Positions 10,817 to 21,679 of a DNA stretch of 64,000 bases are shown here, piece after piece (position 1 is the first letter of the stretch; each line of letters starts with the position of its first letter). The notes beneath the pieces are model-generated. The model made no database searches, was not told where the DNA came from, and saw nothing but the letters and a program-made list of their open reading frames with translations. The position numbers were made by a program, and so were the translations under genes. Source of the DNA: Myxocyprinus asiaticus (lineage: Eukaryota; Chordata; Actinopteri; Cypriniformes; Catostomidae). Location: assembly GCF_019703515.2 (NCBI RefSeq), contig NC_059374.1, forward strand, positions 13,738,245-13,802,244, in the 5' to 3' direction.

Positions 10817-11230
10817 TGTTACGCTACTGGGAAGGATGAAATGAGAGAGTGGGTATCCAAATGTAGAACTGTTTATGGAACTCAGAAGATGAAGGAGAAA
10901 CAATGATGAAAATAAAGCACTGGAGCAAAAGGGAAATCAAACATAACAGCAGTTTGCTGGATCAACTAACGTACTAACATGCAAACAAACAAACAAACAA
11001 ACAAACAAACAAACAAACAAACAAAGCACCGACAATGAGTGAAGGAAACCAGAGGGTATTTATACACAGATGAATAATGAGGGAACAGGGAACAGATGTG
11101 GAAGATGGAGGGCAGGTGAGTGTAATCAAAAAGGTGCATACTGGGAAATGTAGTCCATGAACAAGGGGGAAACTAAACATTCATTGAAACTGAACTGAAG
11201 GTGAGGAAAAACACAAGGTAGTTCCTGACA
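10817..11230 (-). repeat. 5' LTR of the gag-only element
   Basis: It is the upstream LTR in element orientation. A TATA-like box (complement of tatttata, about 11057-11064) would drive transcription toward lower coordinates. An (AAAC)n tract occupies about 10981-11025. It is similar but not identical to the other LTR, with several substitutions and indels, so the insertion is not very recent. Confidence 0.75.
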
Positions 11231-11877
11231 ATTTGAATGACTTTCCATAAGAATTAAAAAATTGAGAGAGGTGGATTAAGACAGTAAAATGGGAGAAGAT
11301 GACAAATTTACTGTCACTCTCTCAGTAGCTGTAATCGAAACCCCCTCGCAGCTGTGGTAATTAGTTTTTTAAAACTAATTCCAGGATAATATAACACAAA
11401 GTATAATGTTACATTCAATATAAGAAACATTTATTTGAGAGATTTGAGAGATTTACGCTGATAAATAAGGCGGAAACGCATCATCACAGTCTGTGAAAAA
11501 GGTCTATTGAAAAGAATCATCATCATCATTAACATCTTCGAGGTGAGGCACATACTAGTTATGTTATAAAGAAGATATATTGTTATGTATTATATAAAAT
11601 GAATGCATTTAAAATAAGAGTACAACATTAATAACATGTAAAAATAAATGAAATGTATAATAAATTATCTGCAAAGAACAACAATAAATGTAAGTCAGCA
11701 CATTACAGCATAGATTACATTGCGCCTGGCTGAAGAGAAGCATCATAATGCATAAGAGTTGATCGAAATAAAAGGTATAATTAAGAAAAACAGGTCCATA
11801 TGAGATACCATATGAAATAACTGAAACAGTTAGGTGAAATAGTGTAATGATAATCATAATTAATATTATTATTGTTA

Positions 11878-11915
<38 letters not shown>

Positions 11916-12911
11916 CAATATTGAATTGTGTCATGACTACAAAGTGGAAAAATCCCCAAACAATATGAAGCATCTAAGGGGGGCAACCCCGCCTTCAGAA
12001 ATGAATTTTAGGCCCTCATATTGTCCATAGTGTAAGTGTTCATTTGATTTCAGTTGTATTACGGAGGGAAATGGTAGTCAAGTGAGCTCATTTCTTTTGA
12101 AATTCAAATGCCAGTTTTCCAGAAAGCAAGTTAGTAGCCTACCGTCTAACTTTTAGGAAAGTGCCAGATAAAGGGGAAGGAAAAGGAATTTTAGAAGAGA
12201 GTAAGAAGAGTGATGCAAAGAATGTGACCAAGGGCAGGTGTCCCTATGCTGTGGAGTCAGCTGCAACAATTCCTATAATCAATCATTGTTTATATATGTT
12301 TGTTTAGTTCACTTTTATGCCACAGTGTCATCTACTGTATACAGTGCAGAAAAGAATGAGCAATTAAAAACTATCAACTTTACCTGTATATCGGAATTTC
12401 ATTGAGACATATTCAACAGAGTATGATATACCATAATTCATCACATTACTACATCCACCATGGTCAGAATGCATAACATCTGAATTGTCCCCCTTTTTTA
12501 AATCATAGAAAAGTAACATGTGAAATTTCAATGACATATTTACCACTAAACTAGAAATGTCCCCATTTTTTATTTCAGAAATCTAGTCACCTTACTCTAT
12601 GCAGCTAAGTGCACTCATTCCTAAAATCTGACCAAAAGTTCAGTTTCAGGCTGCAGATGATGTTTGGCATTGTTTGGCAGACATGGGACAATGGTAATAA
12701 GTACATAGATTCAGAATTGTTGTTGGTAGATTTTATTTTAACATTGTTGCCAGTAATTGGATGATGCTGGACGTTGCATTGAATCAGAATTATTTATGCT
12801 AATTTTTTATGTAATGTCTGTAAAATGTAAAAAATGATCTTTCGATAGCTAGGTATTATTTATTATTCACACTTTTTTTTTTTTTTTTTGCACGTTTCTT
12901 AGGGGCTATTA

Positions 12912-14124
12912 CAACCCCAATTCCAAAAAATTTGGGACAGTATGAAAAATGCTAATAAAAACAAAAAGGAATGATTTGTAAATTATATTTACCCTTTGCT
13001 ATATTGAAAGCACTACAACTAAACATATATGGTGCTTTACCTTGTGAATTTCATTGTTTGTTTTTTTTTTGTGTGGTTTTTTTAAAAAAAAATTTATGAA
13101 CAGTAATTTCAAATCAGATGATTGCAACACGCTCCAAAAAAGTTGAGACGGGGCAATTTAAGACTAATAACAATTTGATGAGTTAAAATAACAAGGCGAT
13201 ATGAAACATTAGATATTAAACAGGTGAGGCAGTCATGTCATAGTATATAGGGAGCCTCCAAAAACAGCCTAGTCCTTCAAGAGCAACGATCATTCGAGAC
13301 TTGTCAATTTGCCAACAGATGCTTCAGCAAATAATCCAGCACATTGAGAACATTGTTCACCAAAGACAAATTGGAAGGATATTGGGCATTTCACCCTCTA
13401 CAGTGCACAATATAGTTAAAAGATTCAAGGAATCTGGTCAAATCCTGGTGCGTAAAGGGCAAGACGAAAACCAGTTCTGAATGCGTGTGATCTCTGATCC
13501 CTCAGACGTCAATGTGTAACTCGCACATCTGTGAGGGCACCATTAATGCAGACAGATATGTACACATTTTGGAGCAGCAGATACTGCCATTTTCCAGGGA
13601 TGTCCCAGAAATTTCAGCAGGACAACTTCAAACCACATACTGGCCGAATAAATAGAGAGTGTGGGTACTAGATTGGCCTGCCTGCAGTCCTGACCATCTC
13701 CAATTGAGAATGTGTGGTGCATTATGAAGCAACAAAGACCCAGTACAACTGTGCAGCTGAAGACCTACATAATGGATGAATGGGGGAAAATTCCACTTTT
13801 TAAACTTAACAAACTTGTGTCTTCAGTGCCTAAATGCTTAATAAGTGTTATTAGAAGAAACTGTGATGTTTCACAGTGGTAAACACACAACTGTCCCAAC
13901 TTTTTTGGAGCGTGTTGCAATCATCTGATTTGAAATTACTGTACATTTTCAAAAAAACAATGAAATATAAAAATAAAAAAAAAATAAATAAATAAAAAAA
14001 CATAATATAATGTGTAGTTGTAGTGCTTTCAATTTAGCAAAGGGTGAATATAATTTACAAATCACTCATTTTTGTTTTTATTAGCATTTTTCATACTGTC
14101 CCATAATGTTTGGAATTGGGGTTG
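12912..14124 (+). mobile_element. Mariner/Tc1-type transposon, copy 1
   Basis: The ends caaccccaattcc and the complement of ggaattggggttg are inverted, flanked by TA on both sides (12910-12911 and 14125-14126). The inverted repeats extend, with a spacer, through ttacaaatcattcc and the gggtgaatataattt segments, about 110 bases each. At 1213 bases it is of full Tc1/mariner length and carries remnants of a transposase (separate entry). A second copy in opposite orientation lies at 52545-53891. Confidence 0.75.
13298..13890 (+). pseudogene. Broken mariner/Tc1 transposase
   Basis: At 13298-13480 a 60-codon stretch reads as the paired-type helix-turn-helix of a Tc1/mariner transposase (QRQIGRILGISPSTVHNIVK). 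The catalytic part appears in pieces: QQDNFKPHT (13615-13641), which contains the second catalytic Asp, and DWPACSPDH (13671-13697) followed in a shifted frame by IENVW, which holds the last acidic residue. Frameshifts and a large internal loss between 13480 and 13610 make it inactive. The family's role is cut-and-paste transposition at TA sites. Confidence 0.65.
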
Positions 14125-14542
14125 TAGTTACAAATCAAAAAGGGGAATGGAAAATGCACATAGCAGTCACGCTCGGGTCTCAAATGACTTTTATCTGTGT
14201 TATATAATGTAGTCAGGTTGATGCAGAAATAATAAATGCAATTTTTTGACTTGAATAAAACCGGTTAATGCAGATGATAGCATTTAAAGCAATGTTATTT
14301 AGGTTATGTAAAACAAAACAAAAATTAGGTTACCTGACAAAACATTTGACTGAATCTTGATTGGATAGGAAAGTTTACAATTTTGGTTTCTAAATTATCT
14401 TTTGAATTTTCATGCTCTCAATGTACAAAACACATTGTGCCAGCACAAACCATTTTTATCCTTGTTGCAAGTGAACCTGTATTTAAAATAGTCTGGGCAG
14501 TGTTGGGTAAATTACTCAAAAAAGTAATCCACTACAAATTAC

Positions 14543-14909
14543 GGTTCCACTTGATATTAGGTTTCTTTAACTACTATGTACTAACATTAAAATACATACA
14601 ATACAATGTACTTATTGTGCAACTACATGTTGTTCTGCAAAATTCTCACTAGATTCACATTTGCTACTACTGAGGTTGAGGTTCGGGTAGGTTTAGGGTT
14701 AGGGTTAGGGTTTAGATTAGGGTTAGGGGTTATGGTAAGGGTTGAGTTACGGTTAGGTTTAGGGTTAAAGTTAACAGTGTAGCTACAGATGTAATTAAAT
14801 TTAGGTACTTTAAATGTAACTACCATGCAACAACATGTATGTACAGAAGTACATTGTAACAAATGCTTAAGTACATAGTAGTTAAAGACACCTAATATAA
14901 AGTGGGTCC
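14543..14909. mobile_element. MITE nested in the hAT MITE
   Basis: The left end ggttccacttgatattaggt and the complement of acctaatataaagtgggtcc are inverted repeats that continue through ctttaactactatgtact. The octamer caaattac lies on both sides (14535-14542 and 14910-14917). It is a third-level insertion, since its host MITE itself sits in the large hAT element. Its centre holds telomere-like repeats. Confidence 0.75.
14686..14770. repeat. Telomere-like TTAGGG repeats inside a MITE
   Basis: About a dozen perfect and degenerate copies of ttaggg or tttaggg run in tandem (ggtttagggttagggttagg and on). They sit in the middle of the MITE rather than at a chromosome end, so they are carried by the transposon and do not mark a telomere fusion. 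Confidence 0.7.
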
Positions 14910-15099
14910 CAAATTACTAATTACTTCTCTAAAAATGTTTATCACTTGAATCACATTTCTAAACTTTTACGTTACTTTCTAAAACACTTTCCACAAAGCA
15001 ATTTTGTTTTTCCACTCAACAAATTAAAAATAATATTCATATTTCCTCCGTGTTCATTGTCACATGCCCTTCAGCTGTCACAGAAATGCAAACAGATGT

Positions 15100-15715
15100 A
15101 CATACAAGTCAGAAGTTTACATACACCTTAGCCAAATACATTTAAACTCAGTTTTTCACAATTCCTGACATTTAAAGCTAGGGTGTGCAATCTTTTCCAG
15201 AAAATTTTTTTGTTATACTGGTTGAAAGTTTCTTCACATCCTGATAGCAATCAATAATTTAAGTGGTCTAAATGTAAAAAAAATTATAATATATATATAT
15301 ATATATCTTCTGTGAAAGGGATAGGACTAAAAAATGATAGACCAATCATTGCATTCGGTCTGAATGTAATGATAGGATGTCCTTCCTGTCTGTCAATCTA
15401 TATTTGCATCACTGCACACACAAGCATTATCCGACTCGGCTCCTCCCGACCGCAGACGCAGGTTTACAAGCCATTTTTTTCCAGCATTATTCAGTCAGTT
15501 TCTTGCATTTTTCCCCCTTATGAACAACAACTTTTGGTACACGATAAAAGCTCCTTGTGGTTTCTCGGTTTGATCGATTTGAGCAACCATAAATGGTGTA
15601 AAACAGGTATTTTGAGTTTGTGATAGTGCTTCCTATGTAGAAAATCACTTCCTGCCCTCAATTTGCATTTCGTGCCACAGCAACGCAGTGACGTGACATC
15701 ATGTGCAAAAAAGTT
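15100..15715. repeat. Sleeping Beauty-type terminal fragment and unclassified repeat
   Basis: The part 15104-15175 (agtcagaagtttacatacac, then aactcagtttttcacaattc) closely resembles the outer terminal repeat of the Tc1-like elements known from salmonids and cyprinids as Sleeping Beauty/Tdr. The first few bases and the rest of the element are missing. From 15176 a different sequence begins (agctagggtgtgcaatc) with an (AT)n tract at 15290-15306 and no visible partner end. Both lie inside the hAT MITE. Confidence 0.55.
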
Positions 15716-16210
15716 ATTGACAGTCAGTAACTGTAAACTGATTACAAGAATTTAAAACATAATGTGTTACATTACTTTTTGGCTTTAAAAAGTAATTGGA
15801 TCATAGTAACAAATTACACCCAACACTAAGTCTGGGGCATATTTTTAAACTTAAGTAGTTTTTCATGGTTTTAGAGGATGAAGGGATGTCAAACAACTTT
15901 CCATGTTGGCATTTGTCTGGTCCGAATAGCTTCTACCAAGTGACAGATACATTTGCACCATAATACTGTAGAGTTTGATTTGATGCACATCCTTTGATGT
16001 CAACTACAAAAGATATGGTAATCATTTTCTCCTCTCTTTGTAAAGCTGATAAGCCTGTTTACTTCGTAGACCTAACCATGCATTATTATATGGACAGTTA
16101 CGATGCATTATTTGCCTTTAGAATAGTTTTTTTCTCCCTGCTGTCTACATCAGACCAGACCTACAGTACAACTCATATTTGGGTTGTGACCTACCAGTTG
16201 AGAACTGCTG

Positions 16211-17402
16211 CATTAGTGTGTATATCTAAACAGATTAGATGGTTATTGGTGTGCACTGAACGTCCGCACACTTGTGTAGGCTTGTTATGAATCTTGACTT
16301 TAGAGTTGGTTCAGGTCCAGTTACTTTCATCTGGTCCAGCAAATGTATTCTATGTGAAAGTGAAGAGATAAATCAACTGAACTACAGCATGTTTACTGGT
16401 CCAGCAGGACGTCCTAAGTTATTTCACTCATCATTCCAAGGGCTGCTCCATAACCTGCTGTTTTAGCATAGATAGATCAAAGACAACCACTTGCATAAAG
16501 CTTTCCCTTAGCCTAGGGCAAAGAACTGTATACAATGGCAAAATCTCAATTATTTTCTGATGAACTTAACAGTTATAGGAGTAGGAGTAAACAATCTGTC
16601 ATCATTAACTCACCCTCGTGTTGTTCCAAACCTGGATGACTTTCTTTCTACCATGAAATACAAAAAGAGATGTTTGTCAGAATGTCAGAGCTGCTCTTTT
16701 TTTTATTATAAAAAAAACACAAGAGGATGGTGATTTATACCTCCAAGCTAAAAAAAAAAAAAAAAGCACCATAAAAGCATTATACAAAATAGTTCATGCA
16801 ATGGCATAGATTTGGTTTGAACATTTTGGTTTGAAATGTTTCATTACAACACATTACACAGTGCATAATAACAGTTCAATTTAATGCACAGATAAATAGA
16901 AAATTCTATTCACTGCTTTAAATATTTCTACACTGTATCATATCAAATACTGCAATCTTCATTCACATCACCATAGTTTCTGTGTTACTGTGTATTTATA
17001 TACTGTAAGTGCTGAGAGATACTAATGAACTACAACAACAGTGTCATTGTTTTGTGGAGCTGCTTGCAAATACACATTGTTATTGAAATTACTATGTAAT
17101 ATGTGTAATACTGTAAAATGAAGTCTGGAACAAAATGTGTTCAGCGGGCCCCACTCCAGTCCAGTGTCCCACATCAACGTGTGCTATCCTGACAGATTTC
17201 ACGGTTGCACGCTATCTCCGTGTTTATATCCGCGTCTCCTTTCTGTACGTTTTGGATAAATAAATTCTCTTTTTGGACTGGGAAGGAAGTTTTGCTCTGA
17301 AAGCTTTAAAAGTTACATACTGCAAGATTTTCATGGTACATCAAACTCTTTTCATTGACCTCAAATATCAAGGAAAATATGGTTTCTCATGATATGACTC
17401 CT
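16211..17402. other. AT-rich stretch with MITE fragment
   Basis: Around 16600-16690 (aactcaccctcgtgttgttcc, gatgactttctttct) is a piece of the TTAA MITE family seen at 17403, 24189 and 59381. Poly-A tracts lie near 16750. The region 16800-17400 shows nothing else that I could support. Confidence 0.45.
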
Positions 17403-17726
17403 TTAGAGCAAAAGTTCACCCATAAATTTACTCACATGATTAACTCACCTAATGTTGTTTAAGTCATATGACTTTCTTGCACAAAACAAAAGGAAACATT
17501 TTAATAAATATCCTGTCTTGTAAATATAATGACAGTGCATAATGGCTCACTTAAAATTTTTTGGTGTTATAAAAGTAGTCCATGCCACTTATGCATCATA
17601 TTCCAAGTCTTCTGAAGGCTTACAGGAGGTTTTGGTTAAGCTTTAAAGTGAGTCACTATCAACTGCTATTGATTTGAAAAGATTGACTGGGATATTCATT
17701 AAAAGTTGGGGTGAATTATTCTTTTA
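17403..17726. mobile_element. TTAA MITE, diverged copy
   Basis: Left part agcaaaagttcacccataaa and right part ttggggtgaattattcttttaa correspond to the inverted ends of the gatagttcaccc family. Between them are family words gactttcttgc, atcatattccaagtcttctg and agtgagtcactatc. The right side abuts TTAA. Non-coding. Confidence 0.55.
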
Positions 17727-17759
17727 AATTAAATTATTCAGATCTTTAAGGCTTATAGT

Positions 17760-18110
17760 AGAAGTTAAAAAGTGTTTTGCCTCTTTATCTGTGACCCGTC
17801 TTTGTATTCGTAACCCACAGATGACATGGGCACGTGTGAGTGGACGCTACAAAAGCGCACCCACTCGAAACCCTTCAAATGAGCATTTCTAAAAACCTGT
17901 TAGCCATCACATTGAGGAGCTAAAACTCTCATTAACATATTAAATGAACTGTGACATATTTTGTAGGGGATGACTTGCCATTGGTAATTACGCCCGTGAG
18001 TTAGAAACAAAGTAGCAGAGGTGAGCTGCCCTTCAACACTGACAAAAGGGAAGCTGAATCGACTAATGAGAGAAAGCTTGTCTATGACTAGAACAGATGG
18101 AACTGTTATG
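17760..18110. other. Candidate conserved non-coding element
   Basis: A moderately GC-rich, repeat-free block (tctttatctgtgacccg, ggcacgtgtgagtgg, gaggtgagctgccct) between MITEs and long AT-rich DNA, with homeodomain-like TAAT cores and an E-box-like CACGTG. It has no open frame. Inference from texture only. Confidence 0.3.
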
Positions 18111-20026
18111 TATGAACACTAATATGTAAGAGATAATTACAGCGAGGGAAATAGTGTGTGAGAGAAGGGCATATATGTCAGAAAAAAAGCAGTTTATAAA
18201 GAAAACTGGCAGAAATGTGAGGTAGGTAGGTTTGAATGCTCAGAAAACTTTCTGTTGTAGACTTTTGTAGTGCCATGTAGAATCAGACAGTATTGCAGTT
18301 CAGAAAGATGAATTGAAAGGTTTGAATGACAATTTGAATGTTTTTTTTTTGTTTTTTTTTCTGGAGCAAGTGAATTGAAGAGAAACAGCTGTTGAGATCT
18401 TAGATAAATGATCAAATGTGATGCATATGCTACTTATCTTGTGAAACATTTGTAGGCTCTTACTTCTTTACTATGGAGCATTGAGCCATTCAGGGTTTTA
18501 TTACATTGAGCCCACACATGTCCTTGAAATAAGCAACATTCAATTAAATCCAATAAAACTGAATATCTCATAATTGGAAAGTATTTGTGTCTTTCAGAAA
18601 CTCTCATGGAATTCAGAACTGTTACATTCTAGCAAAGGCATTGATCTGTAGAATCCAACTCCAATTTATTATAGATAAAGTACCTGCATTAAATGAACAC
18701 ATATAAAGAATTAAGCCTCTGTCTAATGTAATATAGTTGACATTTGAAAATTAAGTTTAGAATGTCTACCACCAAATGTTACTCGCAGATGGAACATGTC
18801 AATTAGATTTCCATTTACTGTTCAGGAATCTCAAACAGTAGTACATTAGCTTTAGTAAGAGAATGCCTCTTTAATTAATATAAGGGTAAGTATAAATGAG
18901 TTTTTATGTAATGTGTTCCATTTGGGGCTGGCTCTTAAGGCTGTTTTTCCTCAAATATAATTATTTGTTGTGCGAAAGGGTGGAAGAGCACTATAAATGT
19001 TCTGCTAAAAGGTTGGATTTACTGTAAGTGAAGTGTTATAATTTATGGTATTTACGTTAAAAAAAAGTGAGTGCTCTAAAGTAGATGGTGGTTTTGCTTG
19101 CATTTGCAGGAATAGTAGAAATAATTGGCTCCGTGTCAAAGAGAATTACACTAAAAAAATATTGCAGTCTTTATTATTTTCACATTTTCTAGTGTATGAA
19201 AAATTTCCCTCAATTTGGATTTAGTAATCTTTAAATAATGTACATATTATGAATTCAGAATAAATGAGAAGCATTCAACTAAAATAAATGAGGAGTATGA
19301 ATTTTTAAAACTTAGTAAAACAAAATTCATAAGTTTTAAACAATACAGTTCAGTAAATGGCAAAACAGCTACATTTTAAACATATATAAATAAATCTAAA
19401 TTAAATCAGGACTGGAAATTTACACCCACCCATCTGCCAAATGCAGGTAGAAATTGAAAGTGGCCAATATAACTCAGTCATTCTTACTTGCAACTTTTGC
19501 TGGCGATGTTTTAAGTGTTTTTCCTGTATTAAAAATTCAGTGAATATCAAGCCGGTGTTAAATTTTCACTTTGCTCACAGCTGATTTCTGATCGGGAACA
19601 TAACCTGCCCTGGAGCAGGTTAGCCGATTAGCGTATGTTACTATGGCGAGGAACCCCGATGAAAGCCTTTCTGCTTTACTGGTACTGCTAATTCAGAGTT
19701 TGCTTAAACTGAGTTTAAACGTAACTAGCTAGCTTAATCCTGCTTGTGACATAGGCCACATGTCATGCAATTTTTTGTTTTGTTTAATTAGTCTACAAAA
19801 GGAACCAAATCTATTCAGATACTCTCAAGTGCCCATTCACTCATGTCCCATCTGCAGCGAAAGCCTTTCACACATCTGCCCAAAGTAAGATATGCTGCTC
19901 TTATCATCATTCATTTGTCTGCATTTTGCCCATTAACACTCTTTTATACACCCACCTTTGCAGTAGTATCAGTGTCATCATAAATTACAATAAAAGAGTG
20001 TAATTGGCACATATTATGGCTGCATA
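18111..20026. other. AT-rich stretch, nothing recognised
   Basis: Single-copy-looking AT-rich sequence with T runs near 18340-18360. No gene, RNA or transposon end was supported in either strand. Confidence 0.4.
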
Positions 20027-20330
20027 TAGTGTTACCGCATTAGCACCATGAATTCAGAATGTAAACAAGACAAATTAAACATCTACTTAATGTATATTAA
20101 TTTAAATCATCACTTCATAAAATGAGGCATAAAATCATTGATAACACATTTTAATGTCACATTAGTTAAGGTTTTACATGTAATCTTAAGTGCCTTCATA
20201 ATTAAATGTATTTCGAAACGCCTCCCACAGTGGTGTTAGCTATTAGATGTAGTGTTAGCGTATTAGCGCCATGAATTCAGAATGTAAACAAGACTAATTA
20301 AACATTATCTACTGAATATACACTGATGAG

Positions 20331-21508
20331 CCAAAACATTATGACCACTCACAGTTGAAGCAAATAACTTTGTTCATCTCCTAACAAGGCCACATGTCAA
20401 GGTCTAAGTAGATTAGATGGTAAATGAACAATCAGTTCTCATAGTTAATGTGTTGAATGCAGGAGAATTGGGCAGGAGTAAAGACCTGAGCGACTTTGGC
20501 AAGGACCAGATTGTTATGGCCAGATGACTAGGTCAGAGCATCTCTGAAATGGCTTGTGGGGTGCTCCCGGTCAGCAGTGGTGAGTATCTTCTGACAGTGG
20601 TCCGAGTAGGGACAAACCACAAACCGGCGACAGGGTGTTGGGCACACAAGGCTCATCGATGTGCAAAGGCCATCCCATCTGGTCCGAACTGACAGAAGGT
20701 CTACTGTGGCACAGAAAATTGTAATGATGGTTACGGGAGGAATGTGTCAAAACACACAGTGCATCACACCCTGCTGCGTATGAGGCTGTGTATCCACAGA
20801 CCGGTCAAAGTGCCCAAGATGACCCCTGTCCACCGCCGAAAGTGCCTACAATGGGCACGTGAGCGTCGGAACTGGACCTTGGAGCAGTGGAAGAAGATTG
20901 CCTGGTCCGATGAGTCCCGTTTTCTTTTTACATCACGTGGATGGCCATGTAAGTGTGCTCCATTTACCTGGGTAAGTGATGGCACCAGGATGCACTGTGG
21001 GAAAACAACAAGCCGGTGGAGGGAGTGTGATGCTCTGGGCAATGTTCTGCTGGGAAACACTGGGTCCGGCAATTCATGTGGACGTCAATTTCACACATGC
21101 CACCTACCTAAACATCGTTGCAGACAAGGTACACCCCTTCATGGCAATGGTATTCCCTGATGGCAGTGGCCTCTTTCAGCAGGATAATGCGCCCTGCCAC
21201 ACTGCACATGTTGTTCGGGATTGGTTTGAGGAACATGATGAAGACTTCAAGGTGTTGCCATGACCTCCAAATTCCCCAGATCTCAATCTAATTGAGCATC
21301 TGTGGGATGTGCTGGACCAACAAGTCCAATCAATGGCGGCTCCACCTCACAACTTACAGGACTTGAAGGATCTGCTGTGCCAGATACCACAGGGCACCTT
21401 CAGGGGTCTTGTAGAGTCCATGCCTCGGTGGGTCGGTGCTGTTTTGGCGGCACACGGAGGACCAACAGCATATTAGGCAGGTGGCCATAATGTTTTGGCT
21501 CATCAGTG
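20331..21508 (+). mobile_element. Full-length Tc1 transposon
   Basis: Terminal inverted repeats of 28 bases (starting cactgatgagccaaaacatt) differ at one position. They are flanked by TA at 20329-20330 and 21509-21510. The length of 1178 bases is normal for Tc1 elements. It inserted into the second unit of the tandem duplication and carries a nearly complete but broken transposase. Confidence 0.9.
20480..21475 (+). pseudogene. Tc1 transposase, frameshifted and interrupted
   Basis: The N-terminal region is partly readable (SKDLSDFGKDQIVMAR followed by a stop). Codons 20744-20990 give the first catalytic region (RRNWTLEQWKKIAWSDESRF, with the first Asp). After a frame change near 20980 the frame to 21263 continues with FQQDNAPCHTAHV (second Asp). 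An in-frame TGA stands where a Trp is usual before PPNSPDLNLIEHLWD, which contains the last catalytic Glu; the frame then runs to AAHGGPTAY. The D, D and E residues are therefore all still readable, but stops and one or more indels separate them. The enzyme family performs cut-and-paste transposition at TA sites. Confidence 0.85.
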
Positions 21509-21679
21509 TATATTACTTTAAATCATCATCGAGTGGTTAAAACAGCTTTTTCTACTGACCTTGAGTGAATTTTACTCATAGAATGAGGCATATAGTAATT
21601 GATAACACATTTTAATGTCACATTAGTTAAGGTTTTACATGTAGTCTTAAGCATCTTCATAATTAAATGTACTTCTAAA

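Larger units (their letters stand above)
8823..11230 (-). mobile_element. Gag-only LTR retrotransposon with proline-rich region
   Basis: Direct terminal repeats of about 410-440 bases (8823-9265 and 10817-11230) begin TGTCA and end TAACA on the minus strand. They are flanked by gtttg (8818-8822) and atttg (11231-11235), a 4-5-base target duplication. On the minus strand the order is LTR, gag-like frame (10799-10221), proline-rich frames (10261-9290), G-rich polypurine tract, LTR. At 2408 bases it lacks protease, reverse transcriptase, RNase H and integrase, so it must borrow enzymes from a partner element. The layout resembles the TR-GAG class described in plants. No tRNA-type primer site beginning TGG is visible after the 5' LTR. 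Confidence 0.75.
8417..12594. mobile_element. hAT-type element (TAGGGTGACCAGAT) hosting an LTR retrotransposon
   Basis: The left end tagggtgaccagat and the complement of the right end atctagtcacctta match at 12 of 14 positions. The target duplication ctctatgc is perfect on both sides (8409-8416 and 12595-12602). The 5' interior repeats the GTCCCC/GGGGACAG motif (gtccccattttccgggg) and the 3' end has gtccccattttt. Without the LTR element it is about 1.77 kb. A (TTA)n tract lies at 11880-11915, and the long minus-strand frame there is a by-product of that repeat. No transposase was recognised. Confidence 0.8.
14498..15828. mobile_element. hAT-type MITE (CAGTGTTGGGTAA family), copy 2, with inserts
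   Basis: The left end cagtgttgggtaaatta and the complement of the right end taattacacccaac..acta form inverted repeats. The flanking octamer agtctggg is perfect on both sides (14490-14497 and 15829-15836), which fixes the family as hAT-type. Inside lie the MITE at 14543-14909, a Sleeping Beauty-type terminal fragment near 15100-15175, and an unclassified repeat up to about 15715. No transposase was seen. Confidence 0.8.
7621..16210. mobile_element. Large hAT-type element hosting a nest of insertions
   Basis: The left end caatggttctcaactgg (7621-7637) and right end ccagttgagaactgctg (16194-16210) are inverted repeats matching at 14 of 17 positions. They follow the CAGnGGTTCTCAACTGG form of Charlie-like hAT ends. 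The flanking octamers are tattagtg (7613-7620) and cattagtg (16211-16218), 7 of 8 identical. Removing the nested insertions leaves roughly 1.8 kb (7621-8416, 12603-12909, 14127-14489, 15837-16210), a plausible non-autonomous size. No transposase domain is visible in the residual DNA. It is the oldest layer of the nest. Confidence 0.7.

Noticed and set aside
11609..11986. 125-codon minus-strand frame with a poly-Ile run
   Set aside because: It is produced by the (TTA)n microsatellite and has no protein-like features.
14686..14770. Chromosome-fusion telomere remnant
   Set aside because: The array lies inside a MITE with matching 8-base duplications, so it came with the transposon.
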